Below are positions 4,848-5,234 of a stretch of DNA of 5,234 bases, piece after piece. Position numbers and translations under genes: made by a program. The DNA is from an uncultured Clostridia bacterium (GTDB lineage: Bacteria > Bacillota > Clostridia > Oscillospirales > Ruminococcaceae): the NCBI GenBank assembly GCA_945835425.1, contig CAMAJC010000154.1:1-5234 (forward strand), given 5' to 3'. Under the pieces are notes generated by a model, which worked only from the letters and a program-made list of their open reading frames with translations, ran no database searches and was not told the origin of the DNA. Positions within the stretch are counted from its first letter, which is position 1, and each line of letters begins with the position of its first letter.

Positions 4848-5174
4848 TTGCTGCAAAAACGGATGAAGGATCTGCGGCTTCAACGCGGACTGACCCAGAA
4901 TGAACCGGCCGCGGTGCTGCGCACCTCCAGGGAAGCCTATTCGATGTACGAAAACGGCAAGCGGCAGCTCAGCTGTCAGGGATTGGTGCAGCTGGCGCAG
5001 TTTTACGGCGTGACGACCGATTATTTGCTGGGACTGTCCGACGAGCCGGACGGTATCCCGAAACTGACCAGCGACGAGGAAAAGCTGCTCGACCATTTCC
5101 GCGGCTGCGACCAGCGCGGCAAACGTACCGTCCTGCAGCTCTCGATCCAACAGGAAAAAGAAAGCAACAGTTGA
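4848..5174 (+). CDS. XRE-family (Cro/C1-type) helix-turn-helix regulator
   Basis: This is a 108-residue DNA-binding protein. The Cro/C1 helix-turn-helix spans about residues 7-62: MKDLRLQRGLTQ, then the turn and recognition region around RTSREAYSMYENGKR, then LVQLAQFYGVTTDYLLGLSD. The remaining 45 residues are charged and helical, perhaps for dimerisation, with no recognised ligand domain. The start is TTG, fixed by AAGGAGG (4834-4840) 7 bp upstream; that site overlaps the previous stop codon. An ATG at 4841 is in another frame, and Met6 lacks a binding site. The gene ends the four-gene operon and could regulate it, perhaps at the dyad at 2499-2520. Odd: Pro20 in the second helix, where Leu, Val or Ile is usual, might weaken the fold. 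No other damage is seen. Confidence 0.9.
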   Translation: MLQKRMKDLRLQRGLTQNEPAAVLRTSREAYSMYENGKRQLSCQGLVQLAQFYGVTTDYLLGLSDEPDGIPKLTSDEEKLLDHFRGCDQRGKRTVLQLSIQQEKESNS

Positions 5175-5175
5175 C

Positions 5176-5207
5176 AAAAATCCTCTCTCCAAAAGTGTGG
5201 AGAGAGG
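5176..5207 (-). terminator. Hairpin oriented as a minus-strand terminator
   Basis: CCTCTCTCC (5182-5190) and GGAGAGAGG (5199-5207) form a perfect 9-bp stem. On the + strand no T-run follows, but on the minus strand the stem is followed by ATTTTT (complement of 5176-5181). It therefore fits a rho-independent terminator for a gene entering from the right on the minus strand. It starts just after the XRE gene stop and may also give a weak stop or a protective 3' hairpin for the + strand operon. Confidence 0.65.
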
Positions 5208-5234
5208 TCAGACTGTAGAAAAACTCACGTTTTA

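Noticed and set aside
4365..5192. Minus-strand open frame of 275 codons over the membrane protein and XRE genes
   Set aside because: It spans two convincing + strand genes and the space between them, and its His/Arg/Gln-rich product matches nothing known to me.

Overview
The window looks like a chromosomal segment from a moderately GC-rich Firmicute, most likely a member of Clostridia near Oscillospiraceae/Ruminococcaceae. That placement is inferred from the clostridial form of ribosomal protein L13, the strong GGAGG-type ribosome binding sites before nearly every gene, a perfect sigma-A promoter, and a DUF5685-like/DnaJ gene pair of a kind I associate with clostridia. All genes read on the + strand. 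I saw no phage, insertion sequence, CRISPR, tRNA or rRNA.

Layout. Bases 1-320 hold no gene but carry a consensus promoter (192-220) and a structured leader for the ribosomal protein operon rplM (L13, 321-746) and rpsI (S9, 769-1167). That operon closes with a rho-independent terminator at 1191-1220. Next is a two-gene signalling unit: an ECF sigma factor (1313-1789), preceded by a promoter that looks ECF-type and so may be autoregulated, and an overlapping single-pass membrane protein (1761-2426), probably its anti-sigma factor. A second strong terminator lies at 2448-2486.

Bases 2499-2562 hold a perfect inverted repeat and an extended -10 promoter that opens a four-gene operon. Its genes are a DUF5685-like cytosolic protein (GTG start at 2594), a J-domain protein with a Gly/Tyr/Gln-rich linker and a cysteine-cluster tail (start 3563), a six-helix membrane protein resembling ECF-transporter S components (4284-4835), and a small XRE-family regulator with a TTG start (4848-5174). 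Spacing within the operon is 42, 13 and 12 bp with no terminator between genes. The window ends in a hairpin whose T-tract lies on the minus strand, suggesting a convergent gene just outside.

How the genes work together. L13 and S9 are co-produced ribosome components. The sigma/membrane-protein pair is probably an envelope-stress or signal-sensing switch. The least understood part is the 2594-4835 block: a protein with cysteine/histidine and paired DxxxD motifs, a co-chaperone whose cysteine-rich tail recalls eukaryotic cysteine-string proteins, and an integral membrane protein. These could form a membrane-associated maturation or transport module, but that is a hypothesis.
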